From Sulfuracidifex metallicus DSM 6482 = JCM 9184 (GTDB lineage Archaea > Thermoproteota > Thermoprotei_A > Sulfolobales > Sulfolobaceae): 64,000 nucleotides of DNA. This document shows, one piece after another, positions 27,493 through 37,849 of the stretch; the stretch's first letter is position 1, and each line of letters opens with the position of its first letter. The notes under the pieces are model-generated. The model was not told where the DNA came from. It did no database searches and was given only the letters and a program-made list of their open reading frames with translations. Position numbers and translations under genes: made by a program. Where the stretch lies: positions 936,011 through 1,000,010 of the forward strand of contig CP135238.1 of NCBI GenBank assembly GCA_032834875.1, read 5' to 3'.

Positions 27493-30400
27493 ATGTCCCT
27501 TCGAATTAAACTAAATAACAAGGAGGTTTCAGCAGAAGAGGGAGACACTATTTTAAACGTTCTTGAGAAGAACGGGATTTACGTTCCTCACGTATGTTAT
27601 AACCCACGTTTAGGTCCTATCAAGACTTGCGATTTGTGTCTTGTTGAGGCAAACGGAAAGATTGTGAGGTCATGTGAAACGAAAGTTGAACACGGAATGG
27701 TGGTGAGCACTGATAACGAGAAAGTGAAGGGAGTTAGAAGGAAGGCTTTCGACTCTGTACTCAAGAATCATAACATGTATTGCACATTCTGCGACAATAA
27801 CGTTGACTGCGAACTCCACGAGCCGTGTCCAAGGAGGGTGTATACTCACAACATTTCGTTCCTAAGCCATACGTCGTTGATGACTCCAATCCGTTCTATG
27901 TTTATGACCCTAAACAGTGCATACTTTGCGGTAGATGTGTTGAAGCCTGCCAAGACGTAGTGGTGAACGAGGTAATCAGGATTAACTGGGACTTAAACCC
28001 TCCAAGAGTTGTGTGGAGCAATGGTAAGACCGTTGACTATTCCTCCTGCGTCTCATGCGGTACTTGCGTCACCGTGTGTCCGGTTAATGCATTGATGGAG
28101 AAGTCAATCCTAGGAGAAGCAGGATATTTCACCGGGATAAACAAGGAGGTTAAAGAGAAGTTAATCGATGCTGCAAAAGCTGGAGAGAAGAACTTTTCCC
28201 CCTTCATGTTGATAAGCGACATCGATAAGAGGATGAGGAATTCCTTAATAAAGAAGACCAAGACCGTGTGTACCTTCTGCGGTACTGGTTGCTCATTTGA
28301 GGTCTGGACTAAGGGTAGGAAGATTCTGAAGGTTGAGCCTAAGCCTGAGTCTCCTGCTAACGGTATCGCCACTTGTATCAAAGGAAAGTTCGGACTGAAC
28401 TTCGTAAACAGCGGTGAAAGGCTAACTAAACCGCTGATAAGAGAAGGGGATCATTTCAGGGAGGCTCGTGGGATGAGGCTATACGCCTAGTTGCGAGCAA
28501 GCTTCAAGAGATAAAGGGGAAGTTCGGACCAGACTCTGTGGGAATTATCGCGTCTTGCACTTCCACAAATGAGGAAGGTTACCTAGCTCAGAAGTTTGCG
28601 AGGGCAGTGATAGGTACAAACAATGTTGATAATTGTGCAAGATATTGTCAGTCTCCAGCCACAACGGGTTTAATAAGGACAGTAGGATATGGAGCTGACA
28701 GCGGTTCCTCAGATGATCTTGCATGTGCAAATCTAGTGATCCTCATTGGGACCAACACCGCGGAGGCTCATCCAGTCATAGCAGGAAAGATAAAGAGGGC
28801 TCATAAGCTTGAAGGAAAGAAGCTTGTGGTAATCGACGTAAGGAAACACGAGATGGCTGAGAGAGCTGACCTTTTCATAACGCCTAATGTAGGAACAGAC
28901 GTGGTGCTAATAAACGGCATCGCAAAAGCGATCCTAGATCATGGGTGGGAGGATAAGGAGTTCATAGAGAAAAGAACTACCGGTTTTGAAGAGTACAGGA
29001 AGAGTCTAGAGAAATATACCATTGAATACGTGGAGAAGGTTACCGGAGTGAAGGGAAATGTGGTGGAAGAGATAGCTAGGACTATACATGAAAGTGGAAC
29101 ACTAGCCATAGCTTGGGCTATGGGGGTGACCCAGCATCAGGATGGAAGCGAAACCTCTACTGCAATCTCTAACCTTCTCTTATTAACGGGCAACTATGGA
29201 AAGCCTTGTTCTGGGGCATTCCCACTAAGGGGTCATGCGAACGTTCAGGGAGTAGGGGACGTAGGAGCCCTTCCTAACTATCTTCCTGGGTATCAGCCTT
29301 ATAGTGAGGAGGTGATTAGGAAATTGGAGGATGCATGGGGAAGGAAATTGCCCAGGAATCCTGGTCTCACTAGTACGGACATGGTAGATGCTATTCTCCA
29401 GGGGAAAATTCATGCTATGTACATTATGGGTGAGGACAAGGTGTTAGCTGACTCGGACCAGAGCAAAACAAGGGAAGCGTTAAGCAAGCTGGACTTCCTC
29501 GTAGTTCAGGACATGTTCTTCACAGAGACAGCAAAATACGCTCACGTAATCCTGCCAGCAGCTGCTTTCTTAGAGAAGGATGGTACATTCACCAATACAG
29601 AAAGAAGAATTCAAAGGTTATACAAGGTCATGGAACCGCTAGGTGATTCTAAACCTGACTGGGAAATCATTCAGTTGGTAGCAAACCAGATGGATGCGGG
29701 ATGGAACTACGTCCACCCTTCTCAGATCATGGATGAGATATCCGCTACGGTTCCCATATATGCAGGGGTTACATATGGAAAGTTGGAGGGATTCAAGAGC
29801 ATCCTCTGGCCTCTGGAAGGCGACAAGGACTCTCGCTTCCTCTATAGGGAAAAGTTCCCGTTCCCTGATGGAAAGGCCAAGTTTTACGTTACCAAGGAGA
29901 TACCTCCCTTGAAGACCGATCAGGAGTACAACTTGTACCTTGTGAATGGAAGGATGCTGGAACACTTCCACTGGATGAGAATGACAGGCAAAACCCAAGG
30001 TATTATGTATAAGTTACCCGAGACATTTCTTGAGGTATCCCCTCAATTGGCTGAAAGCTACGGGCTGAAGGACGGCGACACAGTGATGGTGAGATCTGAG
30101 ACTGGAAAATTAATGACGAAGGTTCTGGTCACCAACAGGGTGTCCGGAAATAAGGTCTTCCTCTCAATTCACGATGACAAGGACATGAACGTGAACATAG
30201 TTACCCTTAATGAGAAGGATCCCGCAGCTAAGACGCCCGCGTACAAGGAGACGCCGGTCAGGATAGAGAAGATAGAATCGTGCACTAACTGCGAACCTCC
30301 TCTACCCAAATGGAACCCCAGGAACGCAGAGAGGACTCCTCAACGTGGGGTCATGGTAGAGAAGAAGTGGGAGAGGAAAGACTATGTGAAGGTGATTTAA
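27493..30400 (+). pseudogene. fdhF: Formate dehydrogenase alpha subunit (NuoG-like N-terminus), two -1 frameshifts
   Basis: Three consecutive frames (27493-27960, 27825-28490, 28538-30400) together make one 969-residue formate dehydrogenase. N-terminal [2Fe-2S] domain (CYNPRLGPIKTCDLCLV), NuoG-like CTFCDNNVDCELH, 2[4Fe-4S] ferredoxin (CILCGRCVEACQD, CVSCGTCVTVCP), catalytic-domain [4Fe-4S] (CTFCGTGCSFEV), and the Mo/W-ligand cysteine in ARYCQSPA. It oxidises formate to CO2 in the cytoplasm. One missing G near 27820 (GAG-CCG should read GAG-GCC-GTG) and one missing T near 28466 (GCT-CGT should read GCT-TCG-TGG) restore the whole frame exactly. Everything else is intact, so sequencing error or a very recent mutation. 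It abuts the DUF1641 gene without a gap and is followed by fdhD. Confidence 0.9.
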
Positions 30401-30721
30401 ATGAGCGAGCAAGAACAAGAGAAAATGATAGAGTTCTTGAAGGAACTGGAGGACTCCGGCGTTCTTGACATTCTTACTTCTTTATTAAAGAACAAGGATG
30501 GAGCTCTCCTGGAGATAGCCAACTGGTTGCAGAAGAATCAGAACGTAATGAAGAACGTTTCCACATTGATGGCAGCACTGAGTAAAGTAGATCCAGATCA
30601 GGTGAAGAAGTCTAAATCACTCATCGGCTTATTTAAGACATTAAATGACCCAGACGTACTTGCGGGGATATCGTTCTTTCTTTCTTTAATGAAATCCATA
30701 GGTGAGACTTTACGTGAGTGA
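30401..30721 (+). CDS. DUF1641 helical protein of the formate dehydrogenase operon
   Basis: 106 residues, entirely helical, typical of DUF1641 proteins, which commonly accompany FdhF/FdhD in archaea and Gram-positive bacteria (in Bacillus yrhD next to yrhE). The ATG follows the formate dehydrogenase stop directly; GGTGATTT serves as ribosome binding site. Function is not known; an accessory or electron-transfer helper for formate dehydrogenase is inferred. Confidence 0.85.
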   Translation: MSEQEQEKMIEFLKELEDSGVLDILTSLLKNKDGALLEIANWLQKNQNVMKNVSTLMAALSKVDPDQVKKSKSLIGLFKTLNDPDVLAGISFFLSLMKSIGETLRE

Positions 30722-31478
30722 GAAAGTTGCTGTGTTCAAGTATAGCGAAGATCTAGTCACGAAGGAGGAGGATGAAATAGCCGTAGAGGAACCACTGAAG
30801 ATGACGGTAAGATACGGGGATAAAGAGAGGACAATCTACATTATGAGGACTCCTACCCATGACACTGAGCTGGCTGTGGGTTTTTTATACACGCAGGGTA
30901 TTGTCGGGAAAGTGGATGAGATCAAGAGGATCGATATAAAAGGGCAGGAGATCACAGTATGGATTGATCATCCCTTTACCTTTGAAAGGGAGGCGCTGGT
31001 AAACTCCAGCTGTGGCGTTTGTGGTAACCCAACCCTACTCAAAGTGATGACCAAGAAATCTCAGGTGAAGGTTAAGGCTGACGTGCTGATGAATCTTCCT
31101 AACAAGATGATCAAGATGCAGAGGATCTTTAGGGAGACTGGTGGACTCCACGGAGCAGGAGCGTTTGACGTTAACGGTAACCCTCTTCTCATAGAAGAGG
31201 ACGTGGGTAGGCATAATGCAGTAGACAAGGTGATAGGGAGGCTCCTCCTGAAGGGCGTTGATCCGTCGTCGTTGATACTTCAGGTAAGCGGAAGAGCGGG
31301 ATACGAAATCGCGGAGAAGGCTGCAGTGGCTGGCTTTCCTGTCCTTTCTGCGGTATCAGCACCTACAACTTCCGCAGTTAAGATGTGCGAGTTAACGGGG
31401 ATCTCCTTGGTAGGTTTCGTAAGAGGAAATAGAATGAACGTCTATACACATCCCGAGAGGATAGTTAGTGACATATGA
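30714..31478 (+). CDS. fdhD: Formate dehydrogenase accessory sulfurtransferase FdhD
   Basis: 254 residues from GTG at 30714 (seven bases after GGTGAG, overlapping the DUF1641 stop); an earlier GTG at 30702 is possible. The active-site CGVCG motif (in NSSCGVCGNPTLL, about residue 105) is intact. FdhD passes sulfur from a cysteine desulfurase to the Mo/W-bis-PGD cofactor of formate dehydrogenase. Other family features: HDTELAVGFLYTQGI, GGLHGAGAFD, EDVGRHNAVDKVIG and SGRAGYEIAEKAAVAG. Its intactness argues that formate dehydrogenase is functional in the organism. Confidence 0.93.
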   Translation: MSEKVAVFKYSEDLVTKEEDEIAVEEPLKMTVRYGDKERTIYIMRTPTHDTELAVGFLYTQGIVGKVDEIKRIDIKGQEITVWIDHPFTFEREALVNSSCGVCGNPTLLKVMTKKSQVKVKADVLMNLPNKMIKMQRIFRETGGLHGAGAFDVNGNPLLIEEDVGRHNAVDKVIGRLLLKGVDPSSLILQVSGRAGYEIAEKAAVAGFPVLSAVSAPTTSAVKMCELTGISLVGFVRGNRMNVYTHPERIVSDI

Positions 31479-31772
31479 AAATGATCTGCATTGCCGTAAA
31501 TTTTTGAGCATATTTACATAAAAGTCAAAATTTTTCACTTTTTATTAATACTTTTATCTGCCTTCCTGTTCTTCCTGTAATAGCTATGTTAATCCAGTGC
31601 TAAGCATTTCGTTAAGTGTATATAAAAAAGACGAGAACCAGAAGACTAATCTCTGTTAGCATTTTCTTCCTGTCTGGGTTCTTGATATATTAATTTTAGT
31701 ATTTTTTAAGAGAAAAAATTTTTATAGATTAAGCAGAATATGCTTCTGTTTTGGCTGAAATGGACGAAGAAG

Positions 31773-31886
31773 ACTTTCAATACTGTCATGGATCAATGTC
31801 ATTATCGATGCCATTCGTGTTGACATCTCTATTGTCACTTTCAATACTGTCATGGATCAATGTCATTATCGATGCCATTCGTGTTG
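31773..31886. repeat. 50-bp direct repeat, two copies, 64-bp period
   Basis: Two identical 50-bp copies (31773-31822 and 31837-31886), each beginning ACTTTCAATACTGTCATGG, are separated by 14 bp. The period (64) and the CTTTCAAT beginning resemble Sulfolobales CRISPR units, where repeats end in ATTGAAAG on one strand. But identity runs through what would be the spacer, so a simple segmental duplication is more likely. Confidence 0.85.
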
Positions 31887-32284
31887 GGGAATTTACCCCC
31901 ACTCGATTTCTTCTTTCGACCATAATAAATTTTACGACTCCTCCCTCATCTCGTTATGCTACATATCTCCTCCTATTTCTCGGTCGCATGGTGTTTTACA
32001 CTAACTAAAAGAAACCCACCTATTTATAAATGTAAAATTACTCTAAAGATTTCGTTTCGATCGTAAGGAGATTCGTACTTTATCATTTATTATTTACATT
32101 AAATATTCGTATCTTCTATTATCGATTTAAGAAAAGATTGATTCGAGTATGCTCAGGCATGTATTCACAAAATTAGAATAATAAGATTTTAATACTATAT
32201 TTTGATAATAAAAGAATATTACATTCGTTTAAAGAAAAATAAGCTTATAGCATTTCAAGAAAGCTATGTTTCCTAGTAGCGTAT

Positions 32285-32524
32285 ATGTTTGTGAAAGCTA
32301 ATTGTCTAAGTTTACGGAAAATTAAGCCAAATAAAATAAAATATTATACAAGAAGTATAGCCAATATCAAGAATAGGGAAGCTGAGAAACTAAAAAGAAT
32401 TTATATAAACAAGATTTTTGAGAGAATAATTGTAAAAAATTACAACGGTAAAGCTAAAAACCAGGAAGTACATCATATTTCCAGTTTTGATGTCGTATTT
32501 TTTGTTTACATCTCATCGTACTAA
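32285..32524 (+). pseudogene. Possible degraded TnpB fragment
   Basis: A 79-codon AT-rich frame containing IANIKNREAEKLKRIYINK, which resembles the helical segment before the RuvC motifs in TnpB proteins (x-R-x-R-x-x-x-x-x-x-x-x-H-K-x-x). There are no catalytic motifs, and the resemblance may be chance. Confidence 0.25.
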
Positions 32525-32567
32525 AGCTCTCATAGCTTGTCATACAAGTACTTACACAATCCACATC

Positions 32568-33746
32568 TCATCCAGTTAACAGACTGGAAAGGTATGAGTA
32601 GTTATATTCCTCCTTTAAACTCTCCACTGTAGATTTCTCGGTATCCCATCCTCCTATTCTGAGGAAAGTATCTCCGTTAACCTTCACTTCAACGTTTTCA
32701 AAGGCGGACAAACAGAAGGCCTTAGAAGCCAAGTCTTCTTCTTCCCTCTTCTCCAAGTCGTGCAAGAACACAACGTTTATTCCCTTTAGTCTGGCAGACT
32801 TCATAACTCCCGCGTCACCAGTTATGAGGGTCAAGTTTTCTGTCATCTCTCCCTTCAATGCCCTTGCCTCTCCCACTAGGGAAGCATCGCCGAACTTCCT
32901 ATTGGGATCGGGAAGCTTCTCATGAACAAGCCTGAACGCATACATCCCCAGCTGGAACTTGATAAGGTTATAGTCGTTCCTCTGCGTCGAGGTAACCTTG
33001 TTTAAAAGCTCAGCGTATGTGCTTGAGGCAGGCAGTATTCTGTTCCTAAGGGAAAGAAGCCTGGGACCAAGATTAATATAGACGTTGGTATCTGCAATCA
33101 GTCTCCCCTGCGTCTCGAAGAGAATTTTCTCTTCCTTGAACCTCCTTCTCCCAGACCATATCGAACACATCTCCTCTATCCCCTGATCTACCCTCACATC
33201 TTGTCTCGGAATGCCATCAATCTCTACCTTTCCAAGTAGGGATAGCATGTTTAGAGTAGTCCTGATACCGACGTATCCTAGCTTCACTCTTCTCTCTAGT
33301 TCCCTCCTAGTCTTAATAGCTCTCATTTGAATCTCCTTTCCGTCTCTGAGGTTCACAACTTTGATCTCTTGGAAGGGGACGTAACCGAAGGGACGGTACC
33401 CCTTACTCTCGTTCTGCAGGTAAACATATCTAACTTCTCCCGCCTTCACGTAATTGTGAAGGGCTAGAGCCATGTATTTTCTACCCGGCGTCACGTCTGC
33501 TACGTCCACCGTCTCAGTGGAAAGTTGCTGTTTCCAGTTTGAAATCCCAGTCCCAATTACCTTGACTTCTACTTCACTATCCACGTTGAGGACTCTTAAA
33601 TATTCCCTTATTTTCTGATAATCGAATTGAGGTTTCTGTTCAGCGAAGATCTTCACTTTGTTGGGCGAGATCTCTGTGAACACCTCGGAGAGGATAGCGT
33701 TCACTGTGGTGACCAACTTATCCGATGCTAGGGTTCCTAAGATCAT
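32568..33746 (-). CDS. CARF-PIN fusion protein, candidate cyclic-oligoadenylate-responsive ribonuclease
   Basis: 392 residues in two parts. The N-terminal ~135 residues have a Rossmann-like pattern with a segment VADVTPGRKYMALA (D84, T86, G88, K90) in the place of the D-x-T-x-G-x-K motif of CARF domains, which bind cyclic oligoadenylates. After a helical linker comes a PIN nuclease domain: D219 (LIADTNVYI), E246 (STYAELL), D287 (FGDASLVGEA) and D311 (LITGDAGVM), a complete acidic set. A short beta-rich extension closes the protein. PIN domains cut single-stranded RNA. The combination suggests a CRISPR type III accessory effector, or a defence nuclease, though no cas gene is nearby. The domain calls are from motifs only; the CARF part is the less certain. 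Confidence 0.65.
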   Translation of the reverse strand: MILGTLASDKLVTTVNAILSEVFTEISPNKVKIFAEQKPQFDYQKIREYLRVLNVDSEVEVKVIGTGISNWKQQLSTETVDVADVTPGRKYMALALHNYVKAGEVRYVYLQNESKGYRPFGYVPFQEIKVVNLRDGKEIQMRAIKTRRELERRVKLGYVGIRTTLNMLSLLGKVEIDGIPRQDVRVDQGIEEMCSIWSGRRRFKEEKILFETQGRLIADTNVYINLGPRLLSLRNRILPASSTYAELLNKVTSTQRNDYNLIKFQLGMYAFRLVHEKLPDPNRKFGDASLVGEARALKGEMTENLTLITGDAGVMKSARLKGINVVFLHDLEKREEEDLASKAFCLSAFENVEVKVNGDTFLRIGGWDTEKSTVESLKEEYNYSYLSSLLTG

Positions 33747-33993
33747 AATTACAGATAGTATACATTTAATAAGTTAAAAATACGTGCGGATACTAAATTA
33801 CTCGTTATGCAGGGTTAGTTCACTATCTAATAAGAGCATTTTAAGACCATGTACTTCCAACTATGAGAAGATGAGAATCCGAGATAAAACTATCTATAAC
33901 TAGTTATATTTCTCTTCATTTATAATTATTTTAAGGATTTTGGAAGCTTTTTTAGGTGGATTAACTTATATAAGTAAAAAAAGAGAAGTAAAT

Positions 33994-34836
33994 ATGTATC
34001 CCCCAGAATTTGGATATTTTAAACCGCAAAGCCTCGAGGAGGCGTTGGACTTCCTCGAGAAGGAGGACGCCAGACCATTGGCTGGAGGACAGAGCTTGAT
34101 ACCTATGCTCAAGTTAAGGATTATAAGCACGGGCTACCTAGTTGACTTAAATCCCTTGTCGTCCCTCTCCTTCGTTAAAGACGAGGGAAGTCAAGTCAGG
34201 GTAGGTGCTCTCACAAGACATGCGGAAATAACCTCGAATACCATGATCAAGACGGAAGTGCCTCTTCTTTACGAAGCTTCAAGGCAAGTTGGAGACGTTC
34301 AGGTAAGGAACGTAGGTACCATAGGCGGTAGCGTGAGCAACGCAGATCCCGCAGCAGATTACCCATCGGTTCTTACTGCGTTAGATGCAAAGATTGTTAC
34401 AACCTCAAAGGGAGGTTCCAGAGAAATCAACGCATTGAACTTCTTCAAGGGTCCCTTCACTACATCCCTCAATGAGGGAGAGCTGGTGAAGGAGATCGTG
34501 TTCCCCAAACTTAATGGGTACAAGACCTCTTACGTGAAGGTGGTCAGGAGAGCAGGGGATTACGCCATGGTCTCCATTGCAGTTGCGTTAAGGTTAAAGG
34601 AGGGAAAGGTGGAAGATGTTCGTTTGTCTTACTCTGGTGTCTCAGACACTCCATACAGAGCCAAGGAGGCTGAGAAGGTTCTCATGGAAAGAGAACTAAA
34701 CGAGGAAAACATCAAGAAGGCTGCAGAGGTTGCGGCTTCTGGAGCTAATCCCCCCTCTGACGTGAGAGGTTCCTCATGGTATAGAAAGGAAGTCATGAAG
34801 GTAATTACGGTTAAGACTTTAGGTGATATGAAGTGA
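33994..34836 (+). CDS. FAD-binding medium subunit of aldehyde/CO dehydrogenase-type enzyme
   Basis: 280 residues from the ATG at 33994 ([11 protein letters not shown]); the frame opens at 33940, but the family begins here. FAD-binding motifs [13 protein letters not shown] (about residues 31-43) and [16 protein letters not shown] (about 110-125) are the two glycine motifs of CoxM/CutB-type subunits. It passes electrons from the FeS subunit to FAD and then to an acceptor. Its stop overlaps the start of the FeS-subunit gene. In Sulfolobus acidocaldarius a related three-subunit enzyme is a glyceraldehyde oxidoreductase of the branched Entner-Doudoroff pathway; that role is a reasonable guess. Confidence 0.9.
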   Translation: MYPPEFGYFKPQSLEEALDFLEKEDARPLAGGQSLIPMLKLRIISTGYLVDLNPLSSLSFVKDEGSQVRVGALTRHAEITSNTMIKTEVPLLYEASRQVGDVQVRNVGTIGGSVSNADPAADYPSVLTALDAKIVTTSKGGSREINALNFFKGPFTTSLNEGELVKEIVFPKLNGYKTSYVKVVRRAGDYAMVSIAVALRLKEGKVEDVRLSYSGVSDTPYRAKEAEKVLMERELNEENIKKAAEVAASGANPPSDVRGSSWYRKEVMKVITVKTLGDMK

Positions 34837-35318
34837 TGGTGAAGCCTGGAGAGAAGGTAAAGATCAAGGTCAAGGTAAACGGAGTTCAATATGAAGGTGA
34901 GGTTCCTCCGAGGAAGTTGTTAGTGCACTTTCTTAGGGACGACCTAGGTCTCACTGGCACGAAAGTAGGATGCGACACCACTACGTGTGGTGCATGCACC
35001 GTTATACTGAACGGTAAATCGGTGAAGTCGTGCACCCTCCTTGCAGTTCAGGCTGACGGAGGCGAAATACTTACAATCGAAGGTCTTGGTAACGGTAAGC
35101 TTCATCGCATACAGGAGGCTTTCTCCAACAACTTCGCTCTTCAGTGCGGCTTTTGCACACCAGGAATGATAATGCAGACCTACTATCTCTTGAAAGAGAA
35201 AGGAAGTGAAATTAGCGAGGAGGAAATCAGGGACGGATTACATGGAAACATATGTAGGTGCACCGGTTATCAGAATATAATTAAAGCTGTAGAGGAAGCT
35301 TCAAAGGTGAGATCATGA
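34836..35318 (+). CDS. [2Fe-2S] small subunit of aldehyde/CO dehydrogenase-type enzyme
   Basis: 160 residues. Two [2Fe-2S] clusters are visible: the plant-ferredoxin type, [20 protein letters not shown] plus a later C in KSCTLL, and the four-helix type, CGFCTPGM with [13 protein letters not shown] at 34836 lies nine bases after AGGTGAT; GTG at 34833 overlaps the previous gene more. The large subunit starts inside its stop (ATGA, 35315-35318), so the three genes are coupled in the order medium-small-large. Confidence 0.93.
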   Translation: MVKPGEKVKIKVKVNGVQYEGEVPPRKLLVHFLRDDLGLTGTKVGCDTTTCGACTVILNGKSVKSCTLLAVQADGGEILTIEGLGNGKLHRIQEAFSNNFALQCGFCTPGMIMQTYYLLKEKGSEISEEEIRDGLHGNICRCTGYQNIIKAVEEASKVRS

Positions 35319-37558
35319 ACTACGTTGGAAAACCAGTTAAGAGGTTAAACGACTCAAAGTTCATCACGGGAAAAAGCGTATATATAGACGATTTACAGAT
35401 CTCATCTCTCAACGCTGCCTTCGTCAGGAGTCCGTATGCTCACGCGAGGGTTAAATCTGTTGACGCCTCGGATGCCTTAAAAACTAAGGGAATAGTAGCT
35501 GTCTTTACTGCAAAGGACTTGAACCCCATGACCAGTGACGGGCCGGGACCTTGGGTTACTTACATCAATCAAGCGGAATGGAAATTCGTCCCTAGGAAAC
35601 CATTGACAGAGGAAGCCAGATACGTTGGAGATCCTGTGGCAATAGTTATAGGCATTGACAAGTACTCCGTCAGGGATGCGGTGGACAAGGTCAACGTGGA
35701 CTACGAGGAGTTGCCCTCAGCTATAGCCTTGGAGGACGCACTCAAGGGAGAAGCACTGGTTCACAAGGAGCTCGGAACCAACGTGGGATACAAGAAGGAC
35801 TTTTCAGCTGGGAATGTGGAGTCAGCCTTTAAGTCAGCTGACAAGGTGATACCAGTGGAAGCATCAAACACCAGGCTGATTCCCTCACCCATGGAGCCTA
35901 GGGGGATCGTGTCAAGGTGGGAGGGAGGATCACTGACTGTGTGGTATTCAACTCAGATACCACACTTCGCTAGGGAGGAGTTCAGCAAGGACTTTGGAAT
36001 TCCGTCAAGCAGAATAAGAGTGATCATGCCAGACGTGGGAGGAGCCTTCGGAAGCAAAGCGCACTTCGTGGCTGAAGACCTCGCAGTTGTGGCTTCCTCC
36101 ATCAAGCTTGGCAGGACAGTGAGATGGACTGCAACTAGGAGCGAGGAGCTAATCTCCTCAAATGCAAGACACAACACATTCAAGGGAGAGGTTGCGGTGA
36201 AGAGAGATGGAACCATCTTGGGAATTAGGGGAGATCTCACTGTTGACCTTGGAGCTTACCTGACCTACACCGAGGGACTTCAGCCTGCCATAATTCCTCT
36301 GATGATTCCAGGTCCATACAAGATAAGGGATATTCTAGTGAGAAGCACAGCGGTTTACACCAACACTCCTCCCATCACTATGTACAGAGGTGCAAGTAGA
36401 CCTGAGGCGACTTTCATCATAGAGAGAATCATGAGTACTGTTGCTGACGAACTGCATATGGACGACTTGGAGTTAAGGGAAAAGAACATGGTTAGAGCTG
36501 ACGAGATGCCCTACAAGAACCCGTTTGGGCTAGTTTACGACTCTGGGGATTACCTATCCTTCTTGAGGGAGGCCAAAGAGAAACTCAAGTATCACGAGAC
36601 GCTGACGTGGGCTGAGGCTGAGAGGACTAAAGGAAAAAGGATCGGCGTAGGAACGGCGTTCTACCTAGAGATCTCCGGCTTTGGACCGTGGGAATATGGC
36701 GAGATAAGGGTAGACGAGAGAGGTGATGTGACAGTGGTGACTGGAGGAACCCCTCACGGTCAAGGGACTGACACTGCAATAGCACAAGTTGTGGCGGACG
36801 AGCTACAGATAGACATAGGCAGGATCAACGTTGTCTGGGGAGACACGCAGGTGGTGGCGTCGGGAATGGGAAGTTACGGTTCTAGGACCATTTCAATAGC
36901 AGGAAGTGCGGCTAAGTCAGCTTCAAGGCAGGTTTTAGAGAAAATGAAGTATGTTGCTGCGAAGATGCTTAATGCAGATGTGGAGGAGGTGGAATACTCC
37001 AGCTGTGAGTTCAAGTATAAGAAGGAGGGCAAGTCGGTGAAATGGGATGAGGTTGCTAAGGCAGCGTATAGCGGAAAGGATCCGGGCCTTTACGCATCGG
37101 TGACCCTTGAAGGTGATGTAACATATCCTTATGGTCTTCATATGGCAATAGTTGAGATTGACGATACTGGAATTGTGAGAGTTAAGGAGTACAGAGCCTA
37201 CGATGATATAGGTCGCGTGATAAATCCAGCGTTGGCGGAGGCACAGATTCATGGAGGTGCGATGCAGGGAGTAGGGCAGGCGTTATACGAGGAAGCCAGA
37301 ATAAACGACGAAGGTCAATTGGCTGTGAGCTACGCTGAATATTTCGTGCCCACGATCATGGAGAGCCCCCACTACACGTCCTATTTCACGGATAGACCTT
37401 TCCCTTCAAACTACGCAACTGGGACCAAGGGAGTAGGGGAGGCTGCCCTTATTGTGGGACCAGCAGCAATAGTGAGGGCAATAGAGAACGCCACTGGTAA
37501 GAGGTTCAACAAGACTCCAGTGACACCTGAGGAAGTATACAAGAGTTTGATAAAATAG
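35315..37558 (+). CDS. Molybdenum-binding large subunit of aldehyde/CO dehydrogenase-type enzyme
   Basis: 747 residues of the xanthine-oxidase family. Visible: substrate-domain start [19 protein letters not shown], Mo-pterin motifs [22 protein letters not shown] (about 352), [15 protein letters not shown], and the catalytic glutamate in [14 protein letters not shown] near the C-terminus. The CO-dehydrogenase form I loop (AYxCSFR) is absent and the YRGASRPE form is present, so aldehyde oxidation (for example glyceraldehyde) is more likely than CO oxidation. It needs the cytosine-dinucleotide form of the cofactor, by family knowledge. Downstream there is only decayed DNA; no maturation genes follow. 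Confidence 0.9.
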   Translation: MNYVGKPVKRLNDSKFITGKSVYIDDLQISSLNAAFVRSPYAHARVKSVDASDALKTKGIVAVFTAKDLNPMTSDGPGPWVTYINQAEWKFVPRKPLTEEARYVGDPVAIVIGIDKYSVRDAVDKVNVDYEELPSAIALEDALKGEALVHKELGTNVGYKKDFSAGNVESAFKSADKVIPVEASNTRLIPSPMEPRGIVSRWEGGSLTVWYSTQIPHFAREEFSKDFGIPSSRIRVIMPDVGGAFGSKAHFVAEDLAVVASSIKLGRTVRWTATRSEELISSNARHNTFKGEVAVKRDGTILGIRGDLTVDLGAYLTYTEGLQPAIIPLMIPGPYKIRDILVRSTAVYTNTPPITMYRGASRPEATFIIERIMSTVADELHMDDLELREKNMVRADEMPYKNPFGLVYDSGDYLSFLREAKEKLKYHETLTWAEAERTKGKRIGVGTAFYLEISGFGPWEYGEIRVDERGDVTVVTGGTPHGQGTDTAIAQVVADELQIDIGRINVVWGDTQVVASGMGSYGSRTISIAGSAAKSASRQVLEKMKYVAAKMLNADVEEVEYSSCEFKYKKEGKSVKWDEVAKAAYSGKDPGLYASVTLEGDVTYPYGLHMAIVEIDDTGIVRVKEYRAYDDIGRVINPALAEAQIHGGAMQGVGQALYEEARINDEGQLAVSYAEYFVPTIMESPHYTSYFTDRPFPSNYATGTKGVGEAALIVGPAAIVRAIENATGKRFNKTPVTPEEVYKSLIK

Positions 37559-37849
37559 AAGAAATGAAAGCAATAAGAAAATAGAGACATGTATATAACG
37601 TTTTATCTCTATAAATGCAAGTTTTCTTGTCTTTTTCATAATGTAGAAAATATGTAGGGCTTAAAGTTCAGAATGATTGCAACTCCATTTTTCCTCAAAC
37701 TAGTCTTTCTTTTAAATTTTAGGCCTCTTAGAGAATTAGCTGGATAAACAGCTCATTTTTTTCTCTGTGTCTTTTTTGCTGCGTAGACTATTAGTGGTCT
37801 TATTGAGTCCTTCTTGTCAGTCTTCTTGCACAAGGGACCCAATTCCACT

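Larger units (their letters stand above)
31479..32567. other. 1.1-kb AT-rich intergenic region with a direct repeat and gene debris
   Basis: No intact gene is convincing. It contains the 50-bp direct repeat (31773-31886), a possible TnpB fragment (32285-32524) and AT-rich filler. The 85-codon open frame at 31751-32008 is produced by the repeat and has no protein-like composition. Confidence 0.6.

Noticed and set aside
31773-31886. CRISPR array
   Set aside because: Only two units, and identity continues through the would-be spacer; no further repeats and no adjacent cas genes. Kept only as a direct repeat.
31751-32008. 85-codon open frame
   Set aside because: Created by the 50-bp direct repeat; no domain, no ribosome binding site, and unlike neighbouring codon use.
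35315-37558. Aerobic CO dehydrogenase (form I)
   Set aside because: The AYxCSFR active-site loop is missing and the YRGASRPE form is present, which points to an aldehyde oxidoreductase.
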